Assembly (NCBI RefSeq): GCF_001548115.1
Contig: NZ_AP014821.1
Coordinates: 1,488,001 to 1,552,000, forward strand
Direction of reading: 5' to 3'
DNA: 64,000 nt
Origin: Geminocystis sp. NIES-3709
GTDB lineage: Bacteria; Cyanobacteriota; Cyanobacteriia; Cyanobacteriales; Cyanobacteriaceae
The notes beneath the pieces were generated by a model that saw only the letters and a program-made list of their open reading frames with translations, did not search any database and was not told where the DNA came from. The translations under genes and the position numbers were made by a program. Below are positions 29,415 to 39,271 of the stretch, piece by piece. Each line of letters opens with the position of its first letter. The stretch's first letter is position 1.

Positions 29415-30218
29415 TTAGTTTTTCATTATCCAATGATTTTTAGTCGTGATAAACTCATGGAAACGGTGAAAATTTTGAGCAGAATGAATTTTAATGCCTT
29501 CTTCTCCAATATAAGCAACTTCCGCTATATCAGGAGTGTTATCTGGTACTGTTGCCACCAAATCAGCAATTCTTAATTGAGTTGCTTCTAATTTCAACGC
29601 CATAATTAACCCTTGACGATTACCCATATATCCTGCATGAGCAATTCCTCTCAAATTTCCCCAAATAAAAATATCTCCCCCCGCTAAAATATTTGCACCG
29701 GGGTTAACGTCTCCTAAAATAATTACACTACTAGGATGACAAATTTCTACACCCGATCGAATGGTTGTCTTAAGGTATAATGGTTCAGCTAAATCTTGAG
29801 TACTTTCCGTTTCTTCTTCAGAATTAATAATTCCCGTAAAAGTGTCTTGCTGTACAGAATAACCCGCACTAGAAGCGGCTACTGCCGTTTGACGACGACG
29901 AGTAATAATTAGATTTAAGATTAAACCAATCTGTTCTAAAATAGTTTTAAATTCGTTGATTTGACGGGTATCTAGCAACCTATCTTGACTTTGTAAATGG
30001 ACTTTTGTACCTAATTGCCAAGACTTATCTATTTTCTGCAAACGGATTTTAAAATCGTCAATAATTCTTTGCCATTGATTCGCTTCGGTTTTATTCACCG
30101 ATGGTAAAGTGATCAGTACAATATCACCTTTTTTAATTAAGTTTATTTGTTCTTTACTATTTAAAGGTTTTATCGGAGGTAATTCAATCTTATCCTCTAA
30201 AATTTCTGATTCACTCAT
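29415..30218 (-). CDS. minC: Septum site-determining protein MinC
   Basis: 267 residues. The C-terminal beta-helical domain (about 155-250) is clear: SGVEICHPSSVIILGDVNPG, ANILAGGDIFIWGNLRGIAHAG and the following AYIGEEGIKI. The N-terminal domain (about 30-110) inhibits FtsZ polymer bundling. MinC with MinD blocks Z-rings away from midcell. The last residues (after about 250) may be altered because the antitoxin remnant abuts here. It lies upstream of minD, separated by the kinase gene. Confidence 0.92.
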   Translation of the reverse strand: MSESEILEDKIELPPIKPLNSKEQINLIKKGDIVLITLPSVNKTEANQWQRIIDDFKIRLQKIDKSWQLGTKVHLQSQDRLLDTRQINEFKTILEQIGLILNLIITRRRQTAVAASSAGYSVQQDTFTGIINSEEETESTQDLAEPLYLKTTIRSGVEICHPSSVIILGDVNPGANILAGGDIFIWGNLRGIAHAGYMGNRQGLIMALKLEATQLRIADLVATVPDNTPDIAEVAYIGEEGIKIHSAQNFHRFHEFITTKNHWIMKN

Positions 30219-30294
30219 TATTTTTATGATTTTGGAAAAAGTTTTCAGCTAATTAACAATTAAAGGTTTTTCATTGTATGTTTTATACTCTGAA

Positions 30295-31317
30295 TTATTT
30301 AAACACGATAGTTTGTTCTCCTTCAATTACTTTGCCGATGGAGTAAGTATCAATATCATAGTTACTAAAATGATCTTTTATTGTTGTAACACTATCTTCA
30401 GGTACAATCACAACAAAACCGATACCTAAATTAAAAGTATTCAACATATCTTCTTGATTAACGTTACCAGTTTTAGCTAACCACTGAAAAATAGTCGGCA
30501 TTATCCAGCTATTTAAGTTTACTTCGATCGATCGATTTTTAGGTAAACAACGGGGTAAATTTTCAGGGATTCCTCCTCCCGTAATATGTGCCATTGCTTT
30601 AATGGGTAATTCTGACTTCAAAGCTGATAAAACAGGCTTAACATAAAGACGAGTGGGGGTTAAACAAACTTCTCCCAAACTTTTTCCTTCCAATTCCATC
30701 GGTTTGTCATTCCAACTTAAACCCTGAGTTTCAATAATTTTTCTCACCAAAGAAAAGCCATTACTGTGAATGCCACTACTAGCTAAAGCGATCGCAACAT
30801 CTCCTAATTCAACTTTGCTACCATCAAGTATTTGGCTTTTTTCGACAATTCCCACACAGAAACCAGCTAAATCATATTCTCCTAATTTATAAAATCCCGG
30901 CATTTCTGCTGTTTCTCCTCCCAAAAGAGCACACCCACTTTCTTTACAACCGATGACAATACCATTGATAACTTCTGCTAATTGATTACTGTCTAATTTT
31001 CCTGTGGCGAGATAATCGAGAAAAAATAAGGGTTCGGCACCACTTGTCAAAATATCATTAACGCACATCGCCACTAAATCAATACCTACAGTATCATGAT
31101 GATTTAATTCATGAGCAATCTTTAACTTTGTACCCACACCATCTGTACCAGAAATTAATACAGGCTGTTGATAACCAGCAGGAATTTCAAAACAACCACC
31201 AAAACCACCTAATCCTCCTAAAACACCCTTTCTATAAGTACTAGCCACATTATCAGTGATTTTTTTGACAAACTCTCTACCCGCTTCCACATCAACTCCA
31301 GCCTGTTTATAATCCAT
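30295..31317 (-). CDS. purM: Phosphoribosylformylglycinamidine cyclo-ligase
   Basis: 340 residues, full length. It catalyses ATP-dependent ring closure of FGAM to AIR, step five of purine synthesis. Family landmarks: [19 protein letters not shown] at the start, [52 protein letters not shown] and [14 protein letters not shown]. It lies 76 bp upstream of minC on the same strand. Confidence 0.96.
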   Translation of the reverse strand: MDYKQAGVDVEAGREFVKKITDNVASTYRKGVLGGLGGFGGCFEIPAGYQQPVLISGTDGVGTKLKIAHELNHHDTVGIDLVAMCVNDILTSGAEPLFFLDYLATGKLDSNQLAEVINGIVIGCKESGCALLGGETAEMPGFYKLGEYDLAGFCVGIVEKSQILDGSKVELGDVAIALASSGIHSNGFSLVRKIIETQGLSWNDKPMELEGKSLGEVCLTPTRLYVKPVLSALKSELPIKAMAHITGGGIPENLPRCLPKNRSIEVNLNSWIMPTIFQWLAKTGNVNQEDMLNTFNLGIGFVVIVPEDSVTTIKDHFSNYDIDTYSIGKVIEGEQTIVFK

Positions 31318-31958
31318 ATTTTGGTAACTCCTTTAGATAATTTTTTTCTATCGATTAAATTGTACTTGTTAAACTGATCAAATTTTCTTATAGGATTTTC
31401 TTGATCAAAATTGATACTTTAATCACAAATCATATCATTACTATTTAATTTTTGAATTATTAAAAATCCCTAATTTGCCATTGTTTTTTCGTGGTTAGAT
31501 TTTTCAGTATTAAATTCATTTTTTCTGAATATATCACCCTATAACTTTGTTATCTACCCTAAAATAGCCTGATCGAGTCAACAACATTATTCAGCTATTC
31601 ATCTTTTTTCTATTATATATTTTTAATTTGTTCTACTTTGATGTAATTTTTCTTATGCTCGATTTTAACAATACAATTATCCTATTTATTCATTAGTTTT
31701 TCAAAACATTAATCATAGTTTTATAAAAGAATAAACTTATAATTATTACGATCTTTTTTAATATTGTCAACAATTATAATTAATTTCGATATTACATTTA
31801 TCTATAAATAAGAAATATTTAACCATGAGAGAAAAACCTTGTGTTAATTTAGTTGAAGTTAAGTACCAAAAAAAATTATTTTATTAAATTTTACGAGGAG
31901 TAAAGACACCGAAACACCTAACATTAAAGGTTTTCCGTATTCAATTACTAGAAAAATT
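31318..31958. other. Gene-free intergenic region upstream of rlpA
   Basis: About 640 bp, very AT-rich, between divergent purM and rlpA. The 3' part just ahead of rlpA (about 31810-31955) is less AT-rich than the rest and could be a structured leader, but I could not match it to a known riboswitch. Confidence 0.35.
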
Positions 31959-32861
31959 ATGCGTAACAACACTTGGAAAAAGGCTGTCGTATCGGCTTTA
32001 ACAACTATTTTAGGATTAGGAATCACTGGATTTTTATTCGCTCCTAACGTCAAAGCTGATAATTACCAAAAACAAGGTGACACAGCATTATCATCTGTAA
32101 ATAACGTAATTGCCCGTACCTCTATCACCCCTGTACAAGAATTTCTTACCGTTAAACTGTATCCCCATCAAATCAAAAACAGAAACGCTGTCACTTTACA
32201 TTTTCAAAACATTCCCCTTCTTACATTTTTAGACACTCCCAATCACAGCGCGATCGAACAAGCCACAAAATTAGCCCTTCGCCTTGATCAACTATCAAAT
32301 CAATCTATTGACGCTAACGAAATCAATATTAGTTGGAACTCCACCTCCAAAGATTATTCTTTGAAGTTTCAGCAAGAAGAATTAGTCAGAGTTAACAAAA
32401 ATATTATTCTCCCAGATGCAACTAAAAACCTTTCCCACGACGCTTTACAAGCAACTAACCGTCTTCGCCGATTAATGGGGAATGCGGCACCTTTGACAGA
32501 AATTAAGGGGAAACAGGTGGTTAAAGCTGATAGTAAAATGGGGAGTTTTGTTGCTGTCAAAAATCTGCGTAAGGCGGCCCAAGGTATAGCCTCTTGGTAT
32601 GGACCCGGATTTCATGGTCGTAGAACTGCCAGTGGGGAAAGATTTAACCAACATGATTTAACTGCCGCCCATCGTAGTCTCCCATTTGGTACTAGAGTAC
32701 AAGTAACTAACATGAGAAATGGTCGTTCTGTAGTAGTGCGTATCAACGATCGAGGCCCTCATGTACGAGGACGTATCATTGATTTGTCAGCAGGGGCCGC
32801 CAGAGTTATCGGGGTAAAAAGTAGTGGTGTTGCACCTATTCGTATGCAAATTTTAAATTAA
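31959..32861 (+). CDS. RlpA-family septal ring lytic transglycosylase-like protein
   Basis: 300 residues. A signal/anchor covers about 10-35 (VVSALTTILGLGITGFLFAP, then a VKA cleavage-like site). The C-terminal double-psi beta-barrel (about 205-300) has ASWYGPGFHGRRTASGE, LPFGTRVQVTN, VVVRINDRGPHVRGR and IDLSAGAARVIG, including the catalytic-type Asp. RlpA proteins cleave denuded glycan strands at division septa. The middle region is specific to cyanobacterial homologues. Confidence 0.88.
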   Translation: MRNNTWKKAVVSALTTILGLGITGFLFAPNVKADNYQKQGDTALSSVNNVIARTSITPVQEFLTVKLYPHQIKNRNAVTLHFQNIPLLTFLDTPNHSAIEQATKLALRLDQLSNQSIDANEINISWNSTSKDYSLKFQQEELVRVNKNIILPDATKNLSHDALQATNRLRRLMGNAAPLTEIKGKQVVKADSKMGSFVAVKNLRKAAQGIASWYGPGFHGRRTASGERFNQHDLTAAHRSLPFGTRVQVTNMRNGRSVVVRINDRGPHVRGRIIDLSAGAARVIGVKSSGVAPIRMQILN

Positions 32862-33037
32862 CCGTTAAGGGATGAGGAATTAGAAATTACCTTAGTTCGA
32901 CGAAAAAATCTTTGATGTGAGTAATTTTTAGGCTTTAGGGTTTAGGTTTTAGGTTCTAAAAATACCAAATCTGATTGAATTATTTAATTAAATTAATCTA
33001 ACTAAAATCAATTGTTAATGGTTTTTGATCAATTATT

Positions 33038-33072
33038 GACCTAATACCTAACAACTAATACCTAATACCTTA
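33038..33072. repeat. Short tandem heptamer repeat (STRR-like)
   Basis: Imperfect repeats of CTAATAC/CTAACAA between rlpA and the flavoprotein gene; a second run of TTTAGG units lies at about 32931-32957. Confidence 0.45.
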
Positions 33073-33111
33073 CCCATAAATTTCGTGTTGAACGGAGGTT
33101 AATATTCTTCA

Positions 33112-34860
33112 CTAATAATGAGTGCCTGATTTGCGGTGATGTACGGCAGTGACACCGGCATCAGAAAGGAGTTTCCCATTTTTGGCGATCGCATACATTA
33201 CCCAATGATCTCCACATTCAAGACGTTTACTAACTTCACATTCAATATAAGCCAAAGCAGATAATAAAATTGGACTCCCGTTTTCTGCTTCTTGCCATTC
33301 AATATTCGTAAAACGATCTTCCCCCGGAGCAAAAGGTTTTAGAAAATGTTTCATTAGTTCGACGTGTTTGCCTTCCTGAAGAATATTTAATACAAATTGA
33401 CTGCCAGTAGGCAACAAAGACTCGATCGCTCTTTCTTTTGCCACTGCAATAGTAAAGCCGGGGGGGTTAAAGGTTGCCTGAGATACCCAAGAAGCCACCA
33501 TTGCCCCTTTCAATTCTTGCCGTTGAGTGGTGACAATACACAAAGAACCCACCAGACGACCTAAAGCCTGTTCAGTACGGGCAGTGAGAGAATTTCCTGC
33601 TACTGATTCCTTCGGTTTTAGGGCTTTTTTACGTTTTTTCAAGGCTTGAGCAAAATCCGTACCTGCTTCTTCACAGGTTTTTAATACTGACTCTGTCGGT
33701 TTAAATTTAACTCTAATAGTATCAAAACCGAAGCGATAACCTCCATCTTTGAATTTTGATTCTAACAGATCGATCGCCTCTCCACTCCAGCCAAATGAAC
33801 CGAAAACTCCTGTTAATTTATTGGTATCCGCATTAGCTAAAGCAATTCCTAAAGCGCTTTGAATTTGGGTAGGAGCGTGTCCTCCCAATGTAGGAGATCC
33901 AAATATAAATCCGTCACATTGTTGAATACCATTTTTAATTTCTTCACTGGAGGCAAATTCAGCGTTTATTGATTCTACTCTTACTCCTGCTTTAGTTATA
34001 CCACGAGCGATCGCATTAGCTAAAACCGCAGTGTTACCATAAGCAGAGGCATAGATAAGGGCAACGTTTAAGGTTTGATTTTGCTGATTTTCTAACCATT
34101 GACGATATAATCCCGTTAACTCCGTTAAACCATATCTTACTAAAGGGCCATGAGAAGTAGCGTAAATATGGGGATTTTTGGGAGATATTTTTTCTAAGGC
34201 TTTAATTACTTGAGTTGCATAGGGAGCAATGACACAATCAAAATAATAACGCCTATCTTCCTGATAAATTTTCCAACCTTCATCTAATATTTGATCTCCG
34301 CAAACATGAGCAGAAAATAGCTTATCTGTATAAAATATTTTACTTTGTTGATCGAAGGTTAAAAGTTGATCAGGATAGCGAGGATTAGGAGTGGTAATAA
34401 ATTCTAAAATATGTCCTTTTCCTAAGTCTAATTCATAATCATTTTTAATAGAAATAATATTTAAAGATTTTTCTGTAACTGATTCAGCATAACTATTTTC
34501 AAAAATTGTTTGTAAAGATTTTGCCCCAGTATTTGAAGTTATAAAAGTAATATTAGGAACTTTTTTTAATAACTTATCAAGAGTAACACAACGATTAGGA
34601 TTGACATGACCTAAAATAACATAATTGATCGAATTTAAAGGAATTCTTTGATTTAAAGCAGAAAGAAAAATATCACTAAAAGACTCTCCCGGTGGATCAA
34701 TTAATGCAATTTTTTCTCCTTCAATAAGAAAAGAATTAGCCGTAGTTCCTCTACTTAACCCATACTCTACTTCAAATTTTAAGCGATCCCATGTACGAGA
34801 ACGAAGTACTCTTGTATTTAATCCTACCGCACTAACTTGAACGTCTTTTGCCTTAGTCAT
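33112..34860 (-). CDS. Diflavin flavodiiron protein, Flv1/Flv2-type (non-canonical metal site)
   Basis: 582 residues in three domains: metallo-beta-lactamase-like (about 20-255), flavodoxin-like (about 262-405, VALIYASAYGNTAVLANAIARG), and the cyanobacterial C-terminal flavin reductase (about 430-582). In oxygen photoreduction such proteins work as heterodimers (Flv1/Flv3, Flv2/Flv4). The metal motif that reads HxExDH in Flv3/Flv4 reads ILGHVNPNR here, so this is the partner class with substituted ligands. No flv4-sll0218-flv2 operon is present, which makes Flv1 more likely than Flv2, but I do not fix the name. Confidence 0.87.
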   Translation of the reverse strand: MTKAKDVQVSAVGLNTRVLRSRTWDRLKFEVEYGLSRGTTANSFLIEGEKIALIDPPGESFSDIFLSALNQRIPLNSINYVILGHVNPNRCVTLDKLLKKVPNITFITSNTGAKSLQTIFENSYAESVTEKSLNIISIKNDYELDLGKGHILEFITTPNPRYPDQLLTFDQQSKIFYTDKLFSAHVCGDQILDEGWKIYQEDRRYYFDCVIAPYATQVIKALEKISPKNPHIYATSHGPLVRYGLTELTGLYRQWLENQQNQTLNVALIYASAYGNTAVLANAIARGITKAGVRVESINAEFASSEEIKNGIQQCDGFIFGSPTLGGHAPTQIQSALGIALANADTNKLTGVFGSFGWSGEAIDLLESKFKDGGYRFGFDTIRVKFKPTESVLKTCEEAGTDFAQALKKRKKALKPKESVAGNSLTARTEQALGRLVGSLCIVTTQRQELKGAMVASWVSQATFNPPGFTIAVAKERAIESLLPTGSQFVLNILQEGKHVELMKHFLKPFAPGEDRFTNIEWQEAENGSPILLSALAYIECEVSKRLECGDHWVMYAIAKNGKLLSDAGVTAVHHRKSGTHY

Positions 34861-34936
34861 ATTTGTTCCCTCTTTCTATATTTATCTTCTTTCTAACTTA
34901 TCAAAATTTGTTCAACGTTATTAAATTATCAGTTTT

Positions 34937-35827
34937 TTAATAACAATCGGTTAATTGATTAATAGGAAAAAAGGGTTGATGTAAACTAATTAAATGAGCT
35001 AAAGTTTTCTTTAACTGAGTGCGAGGAACGATCGCATCAACAAAACCATGTTGTACTAAATATTCCGAAGTTTGAAAACCTTCAGGTAACTTTTCTCTTA
35101 AAGTTTGTTCAATAACTCTTCTTCCGGCAAAACCTATAGTAGCACCCGGTTCGGCTAAAATAAGATCTCCTAACATAGCAAAACTTGCCGTTACTCCTCC
35201 AGTGGTAGGATGAGTCAATACAGGGATATATAATAATTTCTTCTCTTGATGTCGTTGTAAAGCACCAGAAATTTTAGCCATCTGCATCAAACTTAACATT
35301 CCTTCTTGCATTCTTGCACCGCCAGAAGCACAAACAATCACAACAGGAAATGCGTTAACAGTGGCATATTCAATGAGACGAGTTAATCTTTCTCCGACTA
35401 CCGATCCCATACTACCCCCCATAAAACGAAAATCCATTACTCCTAAAGCCAGAGGTAAACCGTCTATTAATCCTGTTCCTGTCTGTACTGCATCAGTTAA
35501 AGGGACTTTTGTTTGTAATTCTTTGAGTCGATCGCTATAACTTTTTCGATCGTGAAAATGAAGAGGATCGGTGGGTTGAAGATGATGATTTAAAGGTTGC
35601 CATGTGCCAGTATCAATTAACTGATCAATTCTTTCATCACTAAAAATTCTCATGTGATGACCACATTCAATACAGACCATATTATTAGCCTGTAAATCTT
35701 TGGTATAAGCCAAAACGCCACATTCAGGACATTTAGTCCATAAACCATCAGCAATTTCTCTTTCTTGTTGCGGTTTTATTTCTGGCTCAGACTTTCTTAA
35801 ATTATCAAACCAATCAAGTAGGGACAT
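34937..35827 (-). CDS. accD: Acetyl-CoA carboxylase carboxyltransferase subunit beta
   Basis: 296 residues, full length. The N-terminal four-cysteine zinc finger is CPECG ... CIECG (about 33-59). The crotonase-like core includes [62 protein letters not shown] and [19 protein letters not shown]. With AccA it transfers CO2 from carboxybiotin to acetyl-CoA, the first step of fatty-acid synthesis. Confidence 0.96.
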   Translation of the reverse strand: MSLLDWFDNLRKSEPEIKPQQEREIADGLWTKCPECGVLAYTKDLQANNMVCIECGHHMRIFSDERIDQLIDTGTWQPLNHHLQPTDPLHFHDRKSYSDRLKELQTKVPLTDAVQTGTGLIDGLPLALGVMDFRFMGGSMGSVVGERLTRLIEYATVNAFPVVIVCASGGARMQEGMLSLMQMAKISGALQRHQEKKLLYIPVLTHPTTGGVTASFAMLGDLILAEPGATIGFAGRRVIEQTLREKLPEGFQTSEYLVQHGFVDAIVPRTQLKKTLAHLISLHQPFFPINQLTDCY

Positions 35828-35947
35828 CTTTACAATTAATAATGAGTTCGGAATCAGGAAAAAGTAATAAGTAATAAGTTTTTAACTATAGCTTATTGCC
35901 TATTACTTTCCTTTATTGTCTGTCAACTATCAACGATACACTATAAA

Positions 35948-36781
35948 TTAAACCTGTGGTTCTAAACGACCATAGAAAATACCACGAATTTTTACTTCCT
36001 CGGGATCTTCTGCACCCAAGTCTGTAGAAGAAGGTTGTTCACTTTCAAATACTCCTGAAATTTCTCCAGTTTCTTGATCTACTTTAGTAATCTGTAAGGA
36101 GATTTCTCCATTCATACTATCAGCTTGTTTAACGTTACTACGAGTATATTCTGAACTGTCAGCTCCAGCCGGTAATGCAACGGCATTATCATAACCACTG
36201 GTTAAACCACGACCTTTAGGATCTAAGAAAGAAGCTCCACGATAAGAAGGTACTTTAAATTCACCCACAAAGTCAGCAGAAGTATTTACGGAAGTGAAAC
36301 CGGGTTCTGTTTGTGCTACTAATTTTTTGATAGTGAAGAAGAAGGGTACTTGTTCTCCGCCCGGTAATTGTACTGTCGCAATTTGAAAGTCAATCCCGTC
36401 TAGTTCTGTTAAAGTTAAAACACCGTTTTCATCTGCCGAAAGAGTACCTCTGATTTGTTCCAAACTGGTGGTATCTCTGGTTAAGAGTTTCCCTTGAATA
36501 TACTCGGCTTCTTTTCTTTTGTTGCTGGGTTCTTCTTTGACAAAGTATTCTTGTGGTTCTAAACACAGATCTACGAGTGCTAATGGTTGGTCGGGAGAAA
36601 TAGCGATCGTACCACGAGTAAACTCAGAAATTTCAGGGCATTTGTTAGCCAATCCAGTACCGAGAATTTCATCATAGGTGATAGATTTAGGATCATAAGC
36701 TTGAGCCGTATTACTACTACAAGCACCTAAAAACCCTAAACAAACGATTAAGAAAGCTACTAATAGGCTGCGAAACCTCAT
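35948..36781 (-). CDS. psbO: Photosystem II manganese-stabilising protein PsbO
   Basis: 277 residues. A signal peptide (1-28, LVAFLIVCLGFLGACSSNTAQA) directs export to the thylakoid lumen; the mature protein starts near YDPKSITYDEI. Family landmarks: GLANKCPEI with the first Cys and LVDLCLEPQEYFVKEEP with the second (disulfide), PSYRGASFLDPKGRGLTSGYD, and the C-terminal KIRGIFYGRLEPQV. PsbO caps the oxygen-evolving Mn4CaO5 cluster. It is a single gene with a long upstream region. Confidence 0.97.
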   Translation of the reverse strand: MRFRSLLVAFLIVCLGFLGACSSNTAQAYDPKSITYDEILGTGLANKCPEISEFTRGTIAISPDQPLALVDLCLEPQEYFVKEEPSNKRKEAEYIQGKLLTRDTTSLEQIRGTLSADENGVLTLTELDGIDFQIATVQLPGGEQVPFFFTIKKLVAQTEPGFTSVNTSADFVGEFKVPSYRGASFLDPKGRGLTSGYDNAVALPAGADSSEYTRSNVKQADSMNGEISLQITKVDQETGEISGVFESEQPSSTDLGAEDPEEVKIRGIFYGRLEPQV

Positions 36782-37567
36782 GATTTAACCTCTCTTTGTT
36801 AATTTCCTTTAAATTTTTAATCTTAAGTTGTACTTATTCCTAAATTAGTATTCCTTTCTTGCTATTAGATTAGGATGGAGAATAAGCATAGTTAGATTTA
36901 TCGTGATCTACTTTACCAAATTAAGAGTCTTTCTTAAAAACTTTTTAAATTTTCTATAATTTTATTTATTTTTTGCTTCTTTTACTATTAATATTTTTGT
37001 AAAGATTTATTAATTTCTTGTAACGAAAAAATCAACACTTATCTAACTAAACAAAGAAAATAAAAATAGAACTCCTATTATCAATAGGTTTAATCATTCA
37101 GCAGGTATGAACTATTCTTAAACAAATTTTTGGATGGTAAAATTAAATAAGAAAAATCTTTGAACATTTTTTTCTGTAATTTTTATAACTATTAAAAAGT
37201 ATAACAAATTTGATTATTGTTAATATTTATGCGATAAAACCAGAATTTAAAGAGCCGACTAGAACATGTTTTCACTCATCTTGCACCGAGAAAAATTAAT
37301 CTGAAAGTCAGTGGCTGAAAAGTTTAGTCTGAAATGATTTAACAATGTTCTCTAATTAAATTAAGAAAATATTAATCAAAAACCTACTCTACAAGTGATT
37401 TTGGTCTAACCTTTTTAACTTGTCATTTTAGGTTATACTGCTTTTGGTACAATGCATTTAATTAACGAAGTTAGTTCCGTCAAATTTGACTATCATGAAA
37501 TAGTAGAAATCTCTAAGAAATTAAAACTAGTGGACAACAAGTATATTTGAAGAGTTTAGATAATACC
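36782..37567. other. Region between psbO and the CAST left end
   Basis: About 786 bp with no intact gene. It should hold the psbO promoter. A frame at 37419-37550 (43 codons, including MHLINEVSSVKFDYHEIVEI, TGA at 37548-37550) ends 18 bp before the transposon end and may be the 3' end of a displaced gene. AGTA at 37502-37505 lies 62 bp ahead of the transposon end and fits the GTN PAM and spacing of type V-K insertions, which would make 37506-37528 a candidate protospacer. Confidence 0.35.
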
Positions 37568-37783
37568 TGTCGAATAACATTTTATCTGTCGCTTTAACAC
37601 TTTATTTGTCATGGGAATAATTCCGCATTAAATCCTTTTCCCTAAACAATTATAACCGTCTTTGACCTCTCCTCATCATCGAAGATAGGTTTAACAAATT
37701 ACTTGTCATTATTCTGAACATTAACAAATTGACTGTCATTTCTTCTGATTTGACTTTTCAAAATTTATAACATAATAGTTGTC
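37568..37783. promoter_or_regulatory. Left end of type V-K CAST transposon (TnsB binding sites)
   Basis: The end starts TGTCGAATAACATTTTATC and is followed by ordered TGTC-containing repeats at 37587, 37607, 37704, 37734 and 37780. Several are preceded by TTAACAAATT or followed by GCTTTAACA/ATTATT. This arrangement of a terminal TGTCG and repeated TnsB sites upstream of tnsB is that of the left end of type V-K CRISPR-associated transposons. The five bases ATACC just outside would be one copy of the target duplication; the matching right end is not visible. Confidence 0.8.
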
Positions 37784-38112
37784 ATCCTTCAATAACTTTG
37801 TTAAAATAACATTATGTTTTTATAAATAATATTTATGAGCAAAGAAAAAAATATAATCCCTGTTGATATTCCTGAAGATGTCCAGAGGAGGATTGAACTC
37901 ATCAATTATTTAATGGAACCTTGCGATCGCATCTCTTATGGGAAAAAGTTAGATGAAGTGAGTCAGAAGTTAAATTGCTCTCGTCGAACAGTGCAACGCA
38001 TGGTTAAAAAATGGGAAGAGGAGGGAATTAACAGTCTATTTTCAACCCAAAGAACGGATAAAGGTCAACATCGTATCGACAAAGTTTTAGTTGATTTCAT
38101 TAAAAAACAGTA

Positions 38113-39271
38113 TATAAGTAAGTGGGCAGAATTAATTGTATAATTATAACATTAAAATAAATTTAATAAAATCAAAAAGTAATATACAAAAGTTTTATTT
38201 ATATTTAAAAATAATTAATGTAGCTTAAAATCTGCTAAAAATATGAAAAATAAGTAAATCAAGGATAAAAAATGCGATTTGTTACCAGATTAGCTCCAGA
38301 AACACAACAGTTATTAAAGACTATTGAACAAAAAAGTAAATACTATCAAGTTAGACATCGAGCAAAATCGATTTTGTTAAGTTATCAAGGTTATAAAATT
38401 ACTCAAATAATGTTAATATTAAATATTAGTAGAAATACAATTTATAATTGGCTTAATAATTGGGAAAAAAATGGTTTAAATGGATTATATAGCTTGAAGG
38501 GAAGAGGAAGAAAATCAACTTTAAATGAGCAACAAGAATTAAAAGTAAAAGAATGGATAAAATCTCATCCAAAAACCTTAAAGATAGTTCAAGAAAAAAT
38601 AGAAAATGAGTGGGAGATAAAAATAAGCAAAGATACGATAAAAAGATTAGCAAAAAAAAAGGGCATGGGGTGGTATCGGTTCAAGAAAAGGGTAAAAGGG
38701 GAAGTATGCCCTGAATTATACCAACAAAAAAAGAGACAATTAGAGCAACTAAAAAGAGCAGAAAATGAAGGAAAAATAGATATATATTATGGTGATGAAA
38801 GTGGATTTAGTTTAGTACCTTGTTTACCTTATGGATGGCAAGAAAAAGGGAGAAAAATAGAAAGAGAAAGTAGCCTAAGTAAAAGATTAAATGTGTTAGG
38901 ATTTATGAAAAAAAATAATGAGTTAGAAAGCTATGTATTTGAGTCATCAATCAATAGTGATGTCGTGATAGCTTGTATAGATAACTTGAGTAAAAAAATA
39001 AAGAAGGAAACAGTATTAGTAATGGATAATGCCTCGATTCACCAAAATAAAAAATTCTGGAATAAAGAAGAAGAATGGGAAAAAAAAGGATTAAAAATAT
39101 TCTTTCTACCACCCTATTCACCACAATTAAACAAAATAGAAATACTGTGGAGATTTATGAAATATAAATGGTTAGAGAACTCCTGTTATAAAAGTTATTT
39201 AGATTTAGTAAAAGGAGTAGAAAATATTCTTATAAACTTTGGTTCAAAATATACAATTAATTTTGCCTAGG
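38113..39271 (+). mobile_element. IS630-family element inside tnsB
   Basis: 1159 bp at a TA target (38111-38112 and 39272-39273). The near-terminal inverted repeats GGGCAGAATTAATTGTATA (38124-38142) and TATACAATTAATTTTGCCT (39250-39268) match at 17 of 19 positions. The exact outer boundary on the left is uncertain by a few bases because TATAAGTA there could be element or flank; the TA chosen is the one that restores the tnsB frame. Confidence 0.85.
38272..39270 (+). CDS. IS630-family transposase (intact)
   Basis: 332 residues. The N-terminal helix-turn-helix pair (ITQIMLILNISRNTIYNWLNNW; a second half near 95-130) is followed by the DDE catalytic domain: YYGDESGF, VLVMDNASIH and LPPYSPQLNKIEILWRFMKY. 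This is the IS630/Tc1 arrangement and it is uninterrupted, so the element may still be active. The stop codon lies inside the right inverted repeat. Confidence 0.92.
   Translation: MRFVTRLAPETQQLLKTIEQKSKYYQVRHRAKSILLSYQGYKITQIMLILNISRNTIYNWLNNWEKNGLNGLYSLKGRGRKSTLNEQQELKVKEWIKSHPKTLKIVQEKIENEWEIKISKDTIKRLAKKKGMGWYRFKKRVKGEVCPELYQQKKRQLEQLKRAENEGKIDIYYGDESGFSLVPCLPYGWQEKGRKIERESSLSKRLNVLGFMKKNNELESYVFESSINSDVVIACIDNLSKKIKKETVLVMDNASIHQNKKFWNKEEEWEKKGLKIFFLPPYSPQLNKIEILWRFMKYKWLENSCYKSYLDLVKGVENILINFGSKYTINFA

Noticed and set aside
31810-31955. Possible c-di-AMP (ydaO) riboswitch ahead of rlpA
   Set aside because: The position would be suitable, but I could not find the conserved core sequences, so there is no support beyond context.
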